This document shows positions 17,064 through 25,358 of a DNA stretch of 64,000 nt, one piece after another. The stretch lies in the NCBI GenBank assembly GCA_963610315.1, contig CAVDMV010000004.1, positions 1 to 64,000 of the forward strand, given 5' to 3'. The notes beneath the pieces are model-generated. The model saw only the letters and a program-made list of their open reading frames with translations. It did no database searches and was not told the DNA's origin. Source of the stretch: UBA3210 sp963610315 (GTDB lineage: Bacteria; Bacillota_I; Bacilli_A; RFN20; CAG-449). Position 1 is the stretch's first letter. Each line of letters starts with the position of its first letter. The position numbers were made by a program, and so were the translations under genes.

Positions 17064-18386
17064 TTATTTACCTACACAGAAACGTGAGAAGATTTCTTCA
17101 GTTAAATCTACTTTTACTTCTTCACCAAGAATTTCTTTTAAAGCATCATAACTAGCTTTAATTGAAGTAGAGATTAAATCTAAAGAAATACCCATCAATG
17201 CTTCTTCTTTTGCATTAACTAAGTTTTCTTTTGCTTTATTTAATAAACCGATATCACGAGAAGAAGTTAATGAAGGAGTTAGAGCATTCATTTTATCTAG
17301 AGAATATAATTTACTTAAAGCATCTAGTAAAGCTTTAATATCATGATTAATACAGGAAATATATATTTCTTCATCATTAGATTTGTTTTCTTTTAAATCG
17401 TCTTTATTATAGACGATAAGTCTTTTCTTATCTTTTGTATATTCAAGTATTTCATGATCTTCTTGAGTAATGTTACCTTTTTCTAAAACAACAATAACTA
17501 AATCAGCATTAGAAATAGTTTCTTTTGATTTATTAATACCAATTTGTTCAACTACATCATCTGAATCTCTAATTCCAGCCGTATCTAGAAGATTAACAAT
17601 TAATCCATTAAGATTAATTTGTCCTTCAACTATATCTCTAGTCGTACCAGGAATATTAGTGACAATCGCTTTATCTTTTCCTAATAATTCATTTAATAAT
17701 GAAGATTTACCAACATTAGGTCTACCGACTAAAGCTACCGAGATACCTTCAACAATAAGTTTTGATTTTTCTCCTTTAGAGATTAACGAATCTAATGTAG
17801 AAATTAAAGAATCCATTTCATTAATAATCTTATCATTAGTTACTTCTTCAATATCTTGATATTCTGGATAATCGATATTAACTTCAATATTTGATAAGAT
17901 ATCCGCGAGTTTTGTTTTAATTGGATCTAATAAAGAAGAAGTTTCTCCACCTAAAGAATATAAAGATAATGTCTTTGCTTCTTTAGTTTCAGCATTAATT
18001 AAAGAATTTACTGCTTCCGCTTGAACTAGGTCAATTCTACCATTATAAAAAGCGCGAGAAGTGAATTCTCCTCTTTCAGCAAGACGACCTCCTTTTTCAA
18101 TGATTAAAGAAATAATTTCATTCGCGATTAACATTGAACCGTGACAAGATATTTCAATGACGTCTTCACCAGTAAAAGATTTAGGTCCTTTAAAATAGGT
18201 AAGCATTACTTCATCGATAATTTCTTCTTTATTTTTAATATGTCCGTAGTAGACGTAATTTGGTTTTTCTATTTTTCTAGTGAAGATTTCGTTACCGATA
18301 TCTAAGGTATGTTCTCCACTTATTCTTATAACTGCGATTGCCCCTTTTAAAGGTGGGGTGATTAATGAAACAATACAATCAAACAT
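17064..18386 (-). CDS. mnmE: tRNA modification GTPase MnmE
   Basis: A 440-residue GTPase that, with MnmG, modifies the wobble uridine of certain tRNAs using a folate one-carbon unit. N-terminal folate-binding domain (AVIRISGEHTLDI, GEFTSRAFYNGRIDLVQAEAV); G domain with P-loop GRPNVGKSSLLNELLG, TNIPGTTRDIV and the YNKDDL specificity motif; and a C-terminal FCVGK, carrying the essential cysteine of the C-[ILV]-G-K motif. The partner gene mnmG, often nearby in Firmicutes, is not in the window. It has its own promoter after the jag terminator. Confidence 0.97.
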   Translation of the reverse strand: MFDCIVSLITPPLKGAIAVIRISGEHTLDIGNEIFTRKIEKPNYVYYGHIKNKEEIIDEVMLTYFKGPKSFTGEDVIEISCHGSMLIANEIISLIIEKGGRLAERGEFTSRAFYNGRIDLVQAEAVNSLINAETKEAKTLSLYSLGGETSSLLDPIKTKLADILSNIEVNIDYPEYQDIEEVTNDKIINEMDSLISTLDSLISKGEKSKLIVEGISVALVGRPNVGKSSLLNELLGKDKAIVTNIPGTTRDIVEGQINLNGLIVNLLDTAGIRDSDDVVEQIGINKSKETISNADLVIVVLEKGNITQEDHEILEYTKDKKRLIVYNKDDLKENKSNDEEIYISCINHDIKALLDALSKLYSLDKMNALTPSLTSSRDIGLLNKAKENLVNAKEEALMGISLDLISTSIKASYDALKEILGEEVKVDLTEEIFSRFCVGK

Positions 18387-18407
18387 TCTTTTTACCTCTT
18401 TTTTCTA

Positions 18408-18435
18408 ATTATATATTAATTGAGCGATATCACAA
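18408..18435 (-). promoter_or_regulatory. Promoter of the mnmE-tatD-rnmV-rsmA-ispE operon
   Basis: Minus strand TTGTGA (18435-18430), 16-base spacer, TATAAT (18413-18408). It lies just past the jag terminator. Confidence 0.6.
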
Positions 18436-18460
18436 AATAAAAAGGAAGAATTATTCTTCC
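18436..18460 (-). terminator. Terminator at the 3' end of jag
   Basis: Minus strand: GGAAGAAT and ATTCTTCC arms (18460-18444) followed by TTTTTATTTT. The stem begins inside the last codons of jag, so the gene end and terminator overlap. Confidence 0.8.
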
Positions 18461-19062
18461 TCCTTTGTTACATTTTCTTCATCAACATAGATGATTTGAA
18501 TTTGTCTTTCTTTACCGACACCAGTAGATTCAGTTCTAATATGAGGCATATTAGTTAAACAATTATGAATCATTCTTCTTTCATCAGATGGCATTGGATC
18601 AAGAGTGACATTAGTATGAGTTTTTTGAACTTCATGAGCGAGTCTACGTGCCATTTTAGTTAAACGATCATATTTATCATCTTTATAACCATTGATATCT
18701 AATAATACTCTATATCTATGTTTGAAATGATTTGAAATAGCAATTCTTGTTAGTTCATTTAATGATTGAAGAGTTGTACCATTTTTACCAATTAAGATTG
18801 GGTTATGGTCTGAATCAATTTTTAAACGAATGATATCATCTTTAATAGATGGAGTTACTTTTGCTTCAACTCCTAATGCTTCTAAAGCATCTTTTAAATA
18901 ATTTTGTGAATATTCAATAACATCAACAATTGTAAATACTTCAATTTCAACATTATTTTCTTCTTCAACAACTACTTCGTAAGCTAAATCTGCTTTATCG
19001 ACATATTCTTCTTTTGAAGCAATTTCTAATGCTTCGTCTAAGTTACTTCCTTTATATCTCAT
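18451..19062 (-). CDS. jag: Jag/KhpB (EloR) RNA-binding protein
   Basis: A 203-residue cytoplasmic RNA-binding protein affecting cell elongation in Firmicutes, usually a partner of KhpA. An N-terminal Jag region (about 1-50) is followed by a KH domain (PILIGKNGTTLQSLNELTRI, about 90-110) and an R3H domain (RRLAHEVQKTHTNVTLDPMPSDERRMIH is the region; key R and H residues are present). It follows yidC by 11 bases and sits in the rnpA-yidC-jag order normal near oriC. The C-terminus is short and acidic. Confidence 0.95.
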   Translation of the reverse strand: MRYKGSNLDEALEIASKEEYVDKADLAYEVVVEEENNVEIEVFTIVDVIEYSQNYLKDALEALGVEAKVTPSIKDDIIRLKIDSDHNPILIGKNGTTLQSLNELTRIAISNHFKHRYRVLLDINGYKDDKYDRLTKMARRLAHEVQKTHTNVTLDPMPSDERRMIHNCLTNMPHIRTESTGVGKERQIQIIYVDEENVTKEEE

Positions 19063-19073
19063 AATGCACCTTC

Positions 19074-20462
19074 CTATTTATTCTTTTTATAATCTTTACC
19101 GTATTTGTGTTTTAACATCATTGTTTCGTTAATCTTGTGTGTAAGGAAACTTTGTCCTAAAGAGATTAATGCAGTGATGAACCAATAAATACACATCGCA
19201 ATAGGTAATGATAAACCCATAAAGATAACCATGAAAATCATGATGTAGTTCATCCATTTCATAGTTTTTGCAGATTGATCTTGAGCAGGATTCTTATTTA
19301 ATTTAGGAGCTTCACCAACTCTTTTCTTTTGTAACCATTGAGGTATCTTCATTGATAAGAATTGAGCGACTGCCATTAAGATGAAGACAATCCAAGCGAT
19401 ATACCATGGACCTGACCAATCCATTAAACCTGTTGAAGTTGTTGTAGAAAGAGCTAAACCAAAGATTGTTCCGCTCATAAGGATTGATGAACCTTGCATC
19501 GCTGACCAAACTGCGATGAAGATAGGGAATTGGAAGATTAAGATAATAAACATTCCAAATGGATTAATCTTATATTTCTTATATAAAGCCATTTGTTCTT
19601 GTGCGAACTTTTGCTTTTCATATTGGTTAGTTTGACTATTTGGATATTTAGCTTGTAATTTTTGAATTTCTGGTTGAATAGCGCTCATTCTACCTTGTGC
19701 GAGAGTTTGTTTAAATGTTAATGCCATTAAAACACCTCTAACGATAAGTGTAACAATGAAAATTGCAAGTAATGCACCAAATCCACCCATCGCTGCAAAA
19801 GCAGTAGTTAATGTATATAATAACCATGAGATTGGATAGACTAATAAACCTTCAATTAAACCAAGGCTCCAAGCATCTCCCCATGATTTACCTTCAACAA
19901 CAATTCCGTTATAAGATTGAGTGACTGGTGAAATACATGTAGTCTTTGAATTAACTAATGTATTAAATGTTGATTTATAAAGTGCGATGTAATTTGCATC
20001 TGGACAATATTCAACGCCTAAAGATCTTCTTGCACTTTCAACCCATTTATCATAGTTGTGCCATAATGTATGAGTTCCGTCATATGTATCAGCACCTGCA
20101 AAAAGTGCGACACCTCTTGCATATTCATGGTTGTATAATTCTAAATTTTCATTATATGGAGCAGTTGTTGAATAATAATAATCTAAACCTGCTGCATATG
20201 CTTCAATCTTACTTTCCATATAAGCATAGAATTTAGAAGTTGGAACTAACATTCCTTGCTTTTCTGCACTTTCATGAATTTCTGCAGTCTTTGTATATTC
20301 TTTGTAAACTTTTTGACTTCCATCTTCATTAGTAATGTTTTCAGAAGAGAGCATCATTTGAGCTTTATCATTAACACTACAGAATGATTTTGTACATGAA
20401 GTTAAAGTACTAGCCATAACCATGAAAATACCAAGGAATAATAAGGCTTTTTTAAATTTCAT
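19074..20462 (-). CDS. yidC: Membrane protein insertase YidC (lipoprotein form)
   Basis: A 462-residue insertase that helps membrane proteins fold and insert, alone or with Sec. The signal peptide ends in LTSC (C23), so the mature protein is lipidated as usual in Gram-positive YidC. Residues about 25-205 form an extracytoplasmic segment longer than in Bacillus SpoIIIJ/YidC2, which are under 300 residues. The conserved 60-kDa insertase domain with five membrane segments follows (FGALLAIFIVTLIVRG; KINPFGMFIILIFQFPIFIAVW). The C-terminal tail is basic. Its start overlaps rnpA by 11 bases. Confidence 0.95.
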   Translation of the reverse strand: MKFKKALLFLGIFMVMASTLTSCTKSFCSVNDKAQMMLSSENITNEDGSQKVYKEYTKTAEIHESAEKQGMLVPTSKFYAYMESKIEAYAAGLDYYYSTTAPYNENLELYNHEYARGVALFAGADTYDGTHTLWHNYDKWVESARRSLGVEYCPDANYIALYKSTFNTLVNSKTTCISPVTQSYNGIVVEGKSWGDAWSLGLIEGLLVYPISWLLYTLTTAFAAMGGFGALLAIFIVTLIVRGVLMALTFKQTLAQGRMSAIQPEIQKLQAKYPNSQTNQYEKQKFAQEQMALYKKYKINPFGMFIILIFQFPIFIAVWSAMQGSSILMSGTIFGLALSTTTSTGLMDWSGPWYIAWIVFILMAVAQFLSMKIPQWLQKKRVGEAPKLNKNPAQDQSAKTMKWMNYIMIFMVIFMGLSLPIAMCIYWFITALISLGQSFLTHKINETMMLKHKYGKDYKKNK

Positions 20463-20796
20463 TTTCGATCCTCCGATTTATTTTATTGATTAAAATTGAT
20501 AATTCATTTAAATTAGTCGCGTAATCATTACTTACATATGCTTTTTTAACAATTATGCAATAATCAATATTTTTATCAAAATTAATTACTTCTTTTGCCA
20601 TCATACGAACTTGTCTTCTAATTTTGTTTCTCGTAACTGCGTTACCAAGTTTCTTAGAAGTAGATATTCCTATTCTAGCGTGGTCTAGTTCATTTACTTT
20701 GTAATAACAGACGAAACATCTATTGCTCAAAGTTTTATTTTCATGGATGACACTTTGGAAATCTTGATGTGATTTAACACGATATTTAATTTTCAT
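20452..20796 (-). CDS. rnpA: Ribonuclease P protein component
   Basis: A 114-residue basic protein that binds the RNase P RNA and helps remove 5' leaders from tRNA precursors. The RNR-type motif AVTRNKIRRQVRMMAKE and the early YRVKSHQDFQSVIHENK segment are clear. It lies between rpmH and yidC. A hairpin terminator separates it from rpmH, so read-through or a second promoter must serve rnpA. The stop region overlaps the start of yidC. Confidence 0.95.
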   Translation of the reverse strand: MKIKYRVKSHQDFQSVIHENKTLSNRCFVCYYKVNELDHARIGISTSKKLGNAVTRNKIRRQVRMMAKEVINFDKNIDYCIIVKKAYVSNDYATNLNELSILINKINRRIENEI

Positions 20797-20820
20797 AATT
20801 CATCCTCTTTCTTTGTTTTA

Positions 20821-20850
20821 AAAAAACCGTTACTACTCAGTAACGGTTTT
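20821..20850 (-). terminator. Hairpin between rpmH and rnpA
   Basis: Minus strand: AAAACCGTTACT and AGTAACGGTTTT form a 12-bp stem with a 4-base loop, followed by T residues. It probably attenuates transcription, giving more L34 message than RnpA message. Confidence 0.85.
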
Positions 20851-20859
20851 AAGCTTTAC

Positions 20860-20994
20860 TTATGCAGTAAGTTGTTTTCTACCTTTTGAACGGCGTCTTG
20901 CTAATACTTTTCTACCGTTAGGTGTAGCCATTCTAGCACGGAAACCACAAGTGTTCTTATGTTTTCTTTTACTAGGTTGATATGTTCTTTTCAT
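20860..20994 (-). CDS. rpmH: Ribosomal protein L34
   Basis: A 44-residue ribosomal protein beginning MKRTYQPSKRKHKNTCGFRA, with RMATPNGRKVLARRRSKGRK following, which is the complete L34 pattern. It is the first gene leftward from oriC, the usual position. A GGAGG site precedes the ATG. One small variation is Thr-Cys where most L34 have His-Gly in the KHKNTCGFR segment. Confidence 0.97.
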   Translation of the reverse strand: MKRTYQPSKRKHKNTCGFRARMATPNGRKVLARRRSKGRKQLTA

Positions 20995-21120
20995 TTTTAT
21001 AACCTCCGATTACGTTCTATACGCGATAAAATTATATATATTATTTATATAATAAGTCAACAAAAGATTGTTTTTTTATTAAAAAAATGTGTTTATTTTT
21101 ATTTTTCTTCTTTATAGAGA

Positions 21121-21249
21121 AGATTATCCACTTTTCCACAGAGTAAAACTTTATACACAATTGTAGACAAACTTTTCCACATGTGGAAATTGTGGAAAAC
21201 TCTTTTTATTATCTTTTATTATATAATTTTATATACTAAATGTGGAAAA
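21121..21249. other. oriC: Chromosomal origin, upstream DnaA-box cluster (oriC)
   Basis: Between rpmH and dnaA are at least seven 9-mers close to the DnaA consensus TTATCCACA: forward at 21124 (TTATCCACT), 21132 (TTTTCCACA), 21151 (TTATACACA) and 21173 (TTTTCCACA); reverse at 21182, 21191 and 21241 (TGTGGAAAT, TGTGGAAAA, TGTGGAAAA). An all-AT stretch at about 21200-21240 is a candidate unwinding element. Most essential genes on each side read away from this point. The remainder of the gap (20995-21120 and 21250-21328) holds the leader regions of rpmH and dnaA. Confidence 0.92.
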
Positions 21250-21328
21250 CTAAAAATTTTAATTTTTCTTCTATTACTTTTACACATATTTATGATAGTA
21301 TTTACTACAAACGAAGGGAGCTTATCTT

Positions 21329-22687
21329 ATGAGCGTTACTTTATCTAATCAAGACAAGATTTGGAATAGTGTTCTTGATCGCGCTAAACAAGTGATTGAT
21401 CGACATACATTTGATATGTTTTTTGCTAGTACAAAAATTGTCTCTATTGTAAACAATACAATTACTGTATCAACTGATACTGAATTATCAAAAACTATCC
21501 TTAATTCTGGAAATAAAACAGTTGAGAAATTTAAAGAAATAGTTAATGAAGTTACAGAAACTAACTATCAACTAAAATTCATCTATAAAAACGAAGATGT
21601 TTCTACTAATGTAGAAGAAGTACAAAAACCTGTCTTTTTCCAACAATGTAATTTAAATCCAAAATACAGTTTAGATAACTATGTTGTCGGTAGTTCAAAT
21701 AAAGAAGCAGTACAAGCTGCTTTAATGATTGCCGCGACTCCAGGAGAAACATTTAATCCATTGTTCATATATTCTAAATCTGGACTTGGTAAAACTCACT
21801 TATTACACGCGATTGGTAATTACATCAAAGAAAAGAAGCCTTTTTACAAAGTTTTATATATTACAACTGATGCTTTTATCGATGAATTTGTTAGATATTG
21901 TAAAGGTGATCAACAAAATGAATCATTAAAAGATTTCATGCGTTCAATCGATGTCTTATTAGTTGATGATATCCAACAATTAAAAACTAAAGAAAAGACT
22001 CAAGAAATGTTCTTTAATATCTTTAATTTACTCGTCAATAACGGAAAACAAATCGTCTTAACATCTGATTGTTCTCCAAGTGAATTAAAAGGTCTTCAAG
22101 ATCGTTTAGTAACTCGTTTTAGTATGGGATTAATCGTCAGTATTAAAAACCCAGATATTGATACTTGTATTGAGATTTTAAAAACAAAAATAAGCGCGAA
22201 TAACCTCAACATCAATAATTTTGAATACGATGGCTTAGTTTATCTAGCTGAAACTTTCTCAAAGAATATTAGAGAGTTAGAAGGAGCCTTAAACAGAGTT
22301 ATTTTTAGAACAATCGCGAATAAATACACCGATAAAATTGATGTTGAAACAATAAAAGAATCTGTCGAAGGTCTTGCAAGTATTAAATCAAAAGAAAATA
22401 CTCTTACCGAAGCAAGAATTATTGATGCAGTTGGAGATTATTATAATTTAACTGAAGAACAAATTAAGTCTAAAATTAGAACTTCTCAAATCGCTCTTGC
22501 AAGACACATTTCTATTTACCTTTGTCGAGACATGTTAAACACTTCATTAACTCAATTAGGTAAGATTTTTGGTGGTAGAGACCACACAACCATCATGTCC
22601 AGTGTAGAAAAAGTGGAGAAAATGTTGAAAACTGAGCCAGATTTAAAGCTTGCATTAGACGCGATAAAAAAGACTTTAAAATATTAA
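21329..22687 (+). CDS. dnaA: Chromosomal replication initiator DnaA
   Basis: A 452-residue AAA+ protein that binds DnaA boxes and opens the origin. Domain I (about 1-80) interacts with the helicase machinery; domain II is short; domain III has Walker A SKSGLGKTHLLHAIG, Walker B LLVDDIQ and sensor motifs (SDCSPSELKGLQDRLVTRF); domain IV carries the box-recognition helix GGRDHTTIMSSVEKVEK. The length and order are normal. A GAAGGGAG site precedes the ATG. DnaA boxes lie on both sides of the gene, allowing autoregulation. Confidence 0.98.
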   Translation: MSVTLSNQDKIWNSVLDRAKQVIDRHTFDMFFASTKIVSIVNNTITVSTDTELSKTILNSGNKTVEKFKEIVNEVTETNYQLKFIYKNEDVSTNVEEVQKPVFFQQCNLNPKYSLDNYVVGSSNKEAVQAALMIAATPGETFNPLFIYSKSGLGKTHLLHAIGNYIKEKKPFYKVLYITTDAFIDEFVRYCKGDQQNESLKDFMRSIDVLLVDDIQQLKTKEKTQEMFFNIFNLLVNNGKQIVLTSDCSPSELKGLQDRLVTRFSMGLIVSIKNPDIDTCIEILKTKISANNLNINNFEYDGLVYLAETFSKNIRELEGALNRVIFRTIANKYTDKIDVETIKESVEGLASIKSKENTLTEARIIDAVGDYYNLTEEQIKSKIRTSQIALARHISIYLCRDMLNTSLTQLGKIFGGRDHTTIMSSVEKVEKMLKTEPDLKLALDAIKKTLKY

Positions 22688-22748
22688 ACAAAATACGTAG
22701 TATTTTATATACGCATATAGTATAATATTTTTAGCAACAATTTGTGAC

Positions 22749-22757
22749 TTTTCCACA
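22749..22757 (+). other. DnaA box between dnaA and dnaN
   Basis: TTTTCCACA in the 121-base dnaA-dnaN gap, identical to boxes of the main cluster. Many Firmicutes have a bipartite origin with boxes on both sides of dnaA; here only one clear box is seen on this side. Confidence 0.6.
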
Positions 22758-22808
22758 ATTTCAACAGTCCTTATTATTATTGCTATATAGAAGGAGAAAA
22801 AAATAAAT

Positions 22809-23927
22809 ATGAGACTTACAGTCGATAGAGCTAGATTCTTAAAAGCCTTGACTATTGTTAACGGCGTAATCTTAAGTAAATCACCTACTCCAGCATTTTT
22901 AAATTTCAAATTAACAATGTCTGATGATGGATTAGAAATATTAGGTAGTGATAACGATTTAACCATCGTAAACGTATTACCTATTCAAGATGGAGATAAA
23001 ACTTTAATTGAAACCTATACTAATGGATCAATTTTAATCACTGCAAAATTATTATTTGAATTAATTCGTCAACTCAGTGAAGAAAAAGTTACCCTTGAAA
23101 CAATTGATGATGTCATGGTCAATATCTATGACAATAAATCAAACTTCAAATTAAATGCGATGAGAAGTGAAGAATATCCTGATTTAGATTTATCTACTTC
23201 TGGAGAAGAAATTACTTTTAATACAGAAGAATTTAAAAAGATTATCGCTCAAACCGCTTTTGCAGCTTCAACTAAAGAAACTAGACCTCTTTTAACTGCG
23301 ATTAATGCAAAGTCAGATGGCCAAATCGCTGAATTCGTCGCGACAGACTCTTATAGACTCGCGAAAAAGACATGTTCCTTATCTTTACACCCTTTTGAAG
23401 CAAACATTCCTGTAAAAGCTTTAAATGAAGTTTCTAAGCTATTAGAAGGAGAAACTGTTACTCTTTATATTTCTCATAATAAAGTTGTCTTTGTTTTTAG
23501 TAATACCAAGATTTATTCTAAATTAATTATGGGCGATTTCCCAAAGACTAGTAGAATGATTCCTGCAAACTATCCATATGTCTTAAAAGTTAATGCAGCA
23601 GAATTTATTAACGCAATGCAACGTGTATCAATTCTTGCAGTTGATAAAGAAAAAAATGTTAAATTATCTTTAGATGATAACAAAGTAGAAATTATCTCTA
23701 AAAATGATCAAGTTGGTTCCGCGAACGAAAGAATTCAATTATTTGAATACGAAGGTGGAAGATTTGATATTTCATTTGATGTAAATTATGTAGTTGATGC
23801 AATTAAAGCAACTCAAAGTGAAGATGTTATTATTTCATTCGCTGGAGAAATGTCTGCATTTAGAGTTACTACTGAAAGTGATCCAACAATTAGTCAAATA
23901 ATTACTCCTGTAAGATCTTATTATTAG
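22809..23927 (+). CDS. dnaN: DNA polymerase III beta subunit (sliding clamp)
   Basis: A 372-residue ring-forming clamp that tethers DNA polymerase to the template. Three similar clamp domains are visible through FLNFKLTMSDDGLEILGSD, the FAASTKETRPLLTAIN segment at the second-domain start, ATDSYRLAKK, and the conserved C-terminal TPVRSYY-like end (ITPVRSYY). The size is typical. It begins after an AGAAGGAG site downstream of dnaA, and a terminator follows, so dnaA-dnaN form one unit and rlbA onward another. Confidence 0.97.
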   Translation: MRLTVDRARFLKALTIVNGVILSKSPTPAFLNFKLTMSDDGLEILGSDNDLTIVNVLPIQDGDKTLIETYTNGSILITAKLLFELIRQLSEEKVTLETIDDVMVNIYDNKSNFKLNAMRSEEYPDLDLSTSGEEITFNTEEFKKIIAQTAFAASTKETRPLLTAINAKSDGQIAEFVATDSYRLAKKTCSLSLHPFEANIPVKALNEVSKLLEGETVTLYISHNKVVFVFSNTKIYSKLIMGDFPKTSRMIPANYPYVLKVNAAEFINAMQRVSILAVDKEKNVKLSLDDNKVEIISKNDQVGSANERIQLFEYEGGRFDISFDVNYVVDAIKATQSEDVIISFAGEMSAFRVTTESDPTISQIITPVRSYY

Positions 23928-23953
23928 GAATAATTCCTTCTTTTTAAGAGTTG

Positions 23954-23979
23954 AGCCTAGAATTTTCTAGGCTTTTTTC
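23954..23979 (+). terminator. Terminator after dnaN
   Basis: AGCCTAGAA (23954-23962) and TTCTAGGCT (23965-23973) with a 2-base gap, followed by TTTTTT. Confidence 0.85.
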
Positions 23980-24019
23980 TTTTTGATAAAAAAATAACTA
24001 TTTATATTATATATAAATA

Positions 24020-24028
24020 TGTTATAAT
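24020..24028 (+). promoter_or_regulatory. Extended -10 promoter of rlbA-recF-gyrB-gyrA
   Basis: TGTTATAAT (24020-24028) is a perfect extended -10 element after the dnaN terminator; the -35 region is AT-rich without a clear match. Confidence 0.55.
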
Positions 24029-24070
24029 TTTAACGTGATACATACTAAATCACAAAGAATGGTGATACTT

Positions 24071-24280
24071 ATGAAAAAAATAGTAATTAAAACTGAATTC
24101 ATCACTTTAGGACAATTTCTTAAAGTCGCGGACATTATCCAAAGCGGAGGAGAAGCAAAGATGTTCCTTGCGAGTAATGAAGTTTACATTAATGGTGAAC
24201 TTGATGTAAGACGCGGAAGAAAACTTAGAGAAAATGATGTCATTAAAGTTGATGGAGAAGAATTTGTGATTGCAAAATGA
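24071..24280 (+). CDS. rlbA: RlbA/YaaA S4-domain protein
   Basis: A 69-residue S4-like RNA-binding protein found between dnaN and recF in most Firmicutes; it is linked to ribosome function. Seen: ITLGQFLKVADIIQSGGEAK, then NGELDVRRGRKLRENDVIKV, the family core. A longer frame starts at 24035, but the ATG at 24071 follows GGTGATACTT and gives the family length. Its TGA stop overlaps the recF start (ATGA), showing coupling and also that TGA is a true stop codon in this genome. Confidence 0.93.
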   Translation: MKKIVIKTEFITLGQFLKVADIIQSGGEAKMFLASNEVYINGELDVRRGRKLRENDVIKVDGEEFVIAK

Positions 24281-25356
24281 TAATCAATAATTTGTCTTTA
24301 GTTAATTTTAGAAATTATAAATCTCTCGATATTAACTTCTCAAAAGGTCTTAATATCCTAAATGGTAATAACGGCGCGGGTAAAACAAATATTGTTGAAG
24401 CGATTAATTATTTAACCTTAGGAAAATCGTTTAAAACAACTAACGATGAAGAATTAATCTCTTTTAATGAAGAATATCTTAAAATCAATTTAGAATTCGT
24501 TAGTAAATCTAAAAAGAAAATTCAATGCGTAATTTCTAAGAATACTAAAAAGATTATCTATAACGATTATGAAATTAAAAAACTTTCGGAGTTAAATGGT
24601 AAGTTAGTAAGCGTTCTATTTACTCCAATAGATGTCAATCTATTTAAAGACTCACCAGCTTTAAGAAGAAAATTTCTTAATATTTCAATTTCAAGCTTTG
24701 ATAACATTTATCTAAAAGAACTTTCACTCTTTAATAACTTGCTTAAAGAAAGAAATGCGTTATTAAAAAATGAAAGAATTGATAAAAACTATTTAGGGAT
24801 TCTTGATGATAAGATTATAGAAACATCTTATCCAATCATGATAAAAAGAAAAGAAATAATTGAGAAATTAAATTTAAATCTTAATAATATCTTTCAAAAT
24901 ATTGATTCTAATTCAAACTCTATAAAACTAATTTATAAGACTGAAGAAGATGTAGATGAATATGCTAGATATTATCAAGCAATGAAAAAGAAGTATTTAA
25001 GTGATTTTGAAAGCGATACAAGACGTAAATCGACTTCGAGAGGAATTCATCACGATGATATGATAATGCTTCTTAATGGGCGCGAAATTGCTTTATATGG
25101 TTCACAAGGACAAAATCGAATTAGTTCATTATCTCTTAAACTTGCAATGATTGAACTTATTCGAAAAGAAATCGGTGAAGATCCAATTATTATTCTTGAT
25201 GATGTTCTTTCAGAACTAGACGAACTTCATCAAACTAAATTATTAAATATTTTAAATAACTATGAACAAGTATTTATTACTTGTGCAGATAATTCGCTTC
25301 TTATAGATAATGCGAGTATCTATAAGATTGAAAATGGTAAACTTACAGGGAGGTAA
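24277..25356 (+). CDS. recF: DNA replication and repair protein RecF
   Basis: A 359-residue SMC-like ATPase that helps load RecA at single-strand gaps. Walker A is NGNNGAGKTNIVEAINYL at the N-terminus; the signature GSQGQNRISSLSLKLA and Walker B IIILDDVLSELDELH are near the C-terminus, with a coiled or helical insert between. The ATG overlaps the rlbA stop and the stop lies 2 bases before gyrB. The gene is complete and in its usual place. Confidence 0.97.
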   Translation: MIINNLSLVNFRNYKSLDINFSKGLNILNGNNGAGKTNIVEAINYLTLGKSFKTTNDEELISFNEEYLKINLEFVSKSKKKIQCVISKNTKKIIYNDYEIKKLSELNGKLVSVLFTPIDVNLFKDSPALRRKFLNISISSFDNIYLKELSLFNNLLKERNALLKNERIDKNYLGILDDKIIETSYPIMIKRKEIIEKLNLNLNNIFQNIDSNSNSIKLIYKTEEDVDEYARYYQAMKKKYLSDFESDTRRKSTSRGIHHDDMIMLLNGREIALYGSQGQNRISSLSLKLAMIELIRKEIGEDPIIILDDVLSELDELHQTKLLNILNNYEQVFITCADNSLLIDNASIYKIENGKLTGR

Positions 25357-25358
25357 CT

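Noticed and set aside
24277..24280. Mycoplasma-type code (TGA as Trp)
   Set aside because: rlbA ends in TGA overlapping the recF start, and Trp is encoded by TGG in all clear genes.
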